From: Mnemiopsis leidyi
Taxonomy: Eukaryota > Ctenophora > Tentaculata > Lobata > Bolinopsidae
Direction: 5' to 3'
Assembly: GCA_000226015.1 (NCBI GenBank)
Contig: JH153172.1
Span: forward strand, 939-31,991
Length of the DNA stretch: 31,053 bases
The position numbers and the translations under genes were made by a program. Below the pieces are notes generated by a model. That model worked only from the letters and a program-made list of their open reading frames with translations. It had not been told where the DNA came from and did no database searches. Positions 29,202-31,053 of this stretch are shown one piece after another (position 1 is the stretch's first letter; every line of letters starts with the position of its first letter).

Positions 29202-30024
29202 ACTGCTAGCTAGTAGCTATGATGATAGTAATTAGTCAATTTGTTGATGAGGCTAGCTTCAATCAGAAGCAGCATGTCATTGTGAGCATTAACGTTAAAC
29301 CAATTTAATTATCATTTGAAGTAATAAATTAGGATTGATCATGTGTTTAAATGCAGATTCCACTGAATAAGAAGTGTGTTTAAATCGTGGGGCGTGACCA
29401 TCAACAAGTCCAAACAATTATTAAGACCTGTTCGCATTAAACCTACAGCTTTTAAACCAGTCAGCCACTGCTGCAAATACTATTGCAGTGTGACCTTATG
29501 TAGTACATGACAACTCAGATGTGCAATGATTTTACATTTGACGTGTTCGCACAAGCATCCTTACGGTCAAGGCGGCCGGGTGCAATCTTGCATGCATAAA
29601 GCAGCAAAAAGTCTGGTGACGCGTAATCAATGTTTACACACAAAGCTTGCACGTGAAAACTAATTTGATGATTGAGAATTTTTGATTTTACTCACTAATT
29701 TCTGGCCCTTCTGTTGAAAATTCGTCTTTTCTGTCGCAGAGCAAAGCTTTAATTTGAAAACTTGTCTGAAGAAATTTAAACTTGCACTTGCATAAGCCAG
29801 GAAGCTGCTTCACCATTTTGACAACATCTAATTGAGCTGTTGAGATAATGAGCTATCTTGGTTTGTTTTCAGCAGTTACAAGTTTGCTATGCGCTCAGAA
29901 ATGTCAAGCAGATTGTCAATTTCAGTCAAAATTGCTGTCGTTTAACTTCGTTTTAGCTTTTTCTAGAAAACCACGCTTCAAAGTTTCTAGATTGTCTCTA
30001 GATTGTGTCTCTATTTGAAGGACA
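29202..30024. promoter_or_regulatory. divergent intergenic region (candidate bidirectional promoter)
   Basis: An 823-bp gap separates the start of PSME3IP1 (minus) from the candidate first exon at 30025 (plus). No ORF or repeat dominates. A head-to-head layout of this size often means shared promoter sequence, but no specific element such as TATA or CCAAT could be assigned with confidence. Confidence 0.35.
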
Positions 30025-30152
30025 ATGACAGTTTGTCAGCGAGAGAACATACAGATGGGAACTGATACCACAATAGATTCAACAGTTTCAGAGTCACGTG
30101 ACCTCGATGAACTGTTTTACGAGAGTGTTAATCTATCTGAAAAACTGAGCAG
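30025..30152 (+). CDS. probable first coding exon of an unidentified gene (partial)
   Basis: ATG at 30025 opens 42 codons plus two bases, ending at a strong donor AG|GTGAGA. The translation begins MTVCQRENIQ and continues with MGTDTTIDST.., DLDELFYESVNLSEKL: acidic and Ser/Thr-rich, with a helical end. I do not recognise the family. No following in-phase exon was found before the window ends. The exon could instead start at an internal acceptor (TTTGTCAG at about 30031-30038). A 43-bp exact duplication copies its last 26 bases and donor. It may be a real gene start or a chance frame. Confidence 0.42.
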
Positions 30153-30212
30153 GTGAGACTTTCTATATTGTTAATCTATCTGAAAAACTGAGCAGGTGAG
30201 ACTTTCTATATT
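30127..30212 (+). repeat. exact 43-bp tandem duplication spanning exon end and donor
   Basis: Two identical 43-bp copies (30127-30169, 30170-30212), each containing CTGAAAAACTGAGCAG|GTGAGA. The first overlaps the end of the candidate exon at 30025; the second puts a duplicate 5' splice site 43 bases into the intron. Confidence 0.97.
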
Positions 30213-30295
30213 GTTATGACCGGTTACATCAACAGACTGGACAGTTTTGCTGATTGTGTCTCAGAGATGTAGGGGTATGATAATGGACTTGAGCA

Positions 30296-30535
30296 CTGTG
30301 ATTGTGAAACTGTATTATACAGTGTGTATAACTATATTATACAGTGTGTATAACTGTAATACACAGTGTGTTTAACTGTAATACACAGGTGTGTATAACT
30401 GTAATACACACTGTATAATATATTATACACTGTATAATATACACTGTATACACTGTATAATACAGTTATACACACTGTGTATAATATACAGTGTGTATAA
30501 GTGTATTATACAGTGTATTATACAGTGTATATCTG
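30296..30535. repeat. palindromic AT-rich tandem repeat
   Basis: Dozens of variants of TATACAGTGTGTATAACTG and its reverse complement (ACACTGTATAATA), first in one orientation and then the other. The array is therefore both a microsatellite and a large cruciform-forming foldback. Open frames across it are low-complexity and not genes. Confidence 0.92.
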
Positions 30536-30796
30536 TACAAACGTACACTCATACAAGAAATATGTGCATTAGCGGGTTAGCACTCATTAATCAAGCACTA
30601 CAACACTAGGCATACAGTTCCTGCAATAGCCTAATATCCAGTCCGTTTCCAACACACGTCATAGTTCTTTTGGTAAATCAAAGCAGCTTCCAAATTTAGC
30701 TTAAAGACGTCAGCTTAGTTGAAGCTGCTATAAGTATCAAGGATTAACAAAATTCATGTTTAGTCCTATCCTGTAGCTACTAGCTCTACACTCTAC

Positions 30797-31053
30797 AGGT
30801 ACGTGACTTCACTGTATCAGTAACTTAGATAACCATGGCAAATTAACAACAGCTGGTATGTGACTTTATTGTATCAGTAACCTAGGTAACCATGGTAACG
30901 ACAGGTATGTGACTTTATTGTATCAGTATAAACCTAGGTAACCATGGTAACGACAGGTATGTGACTTTATTGTATCAGTATAAACCTAGGTAACCATGGT
31001 AACGACAGGTATGTGACTTTATGTATCTAGTAACCTAGGTAACCATAGGTAAC
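30797..31053 (+). repeat. minisatellite, about 50-bp unit, continuing past the window
   Basis: At least five units of roughly 49-56 bp: CAGGTATGTGACTTTATTGT, then ATCAGTATAAACCTAGGTAA, then CCATGGTAACGA. The first unit is diverged (CAGGTACGTGACTTCACTGT) and the middle two are almost identical. The array is cut by the window edge. Each unit contains CAG|GTATGT, a near-consensus 5' splice site. Confidence 0.95.

Noticed and set aside
30391..30609. 72-codon open frame of Ile/Tyr/Cys repeats
   Set aside because: A low-complexity translation of the palindromic AT-rich array.

Overview
The window is nuclear DNA from an animal, most likely a non-vertebrate and possibly an early-branching metazoan (cnidarian or placozoan grade). 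The evidence is intron-split genes with GT..AG junctions, a LIN7 polarity scaffold (an animal-specific family), a rhodopsin-class GPCR, a secreted protein with sushi-like modules, AT-rich non-coding DNA, and tRNA-derived SINEs. I cannot name the species. All exon models were built by hand from splice signals, reading phase and remembered family patterns; no search was run.

Layout. 1-4500 is repeat-rich: a foldback, a SINE fragment, a pogo/Tigger-like element and a second terminal-inverted-repeat element. 4527-6117 (+) is a five-exon PRELID3/SLMO-type lipid-transfer gene with an unusual tail of 11-residue repeats. 7120-8572 (+) is a complete five-exon LIN7 (L27 + PDZ). 10374-17894 (+) is the first six exons of 26S proteasome ATPase PSMC2/Rpt1, intact up to the Walker A loop, after which no further exon was found in the remaining 13 kb. 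Its 5.9-kb third intron holds a complete gene on the opposite strand (11897-16264, -) for a predicted secreted protein: signal peptide, an unnamed domain, two sushi-like modules and an orphan C-terminus. That intron also carries SINEs and long hairpins.

17895-22385 is mostly non-coding with two transposon-like elements. 22386-24604 (-) is a three-exon class A GPCR with a tRNA-Arg(UCG) gene on the opposite strand in its second intron. 25363-26432 is a hAT-like non-autonomous element. 27484-29201 (-) is PSME3IP1/FAM192A (PIP30), complete in five exons. Divergent from it, a probable first exon of a + strand gene starts at 30025, with a duplicated splice donor. The window ends in palindromic AT-rich repeats and a minisatellite running off the edge.

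The genes do not form one pathway. Two of them do concern proteasomes (Rpt1 of the 19S cap, and PIP30, the partner of the PA28-gamma cap), although their proximity may be chance. The points most worth following are the apparent break of Rpt1 inside its ATP-binding loop, the nested secreted gene with an unrecognised domain, the repeat tail on PRELID3, and two SINE families with different heads but a common central block.
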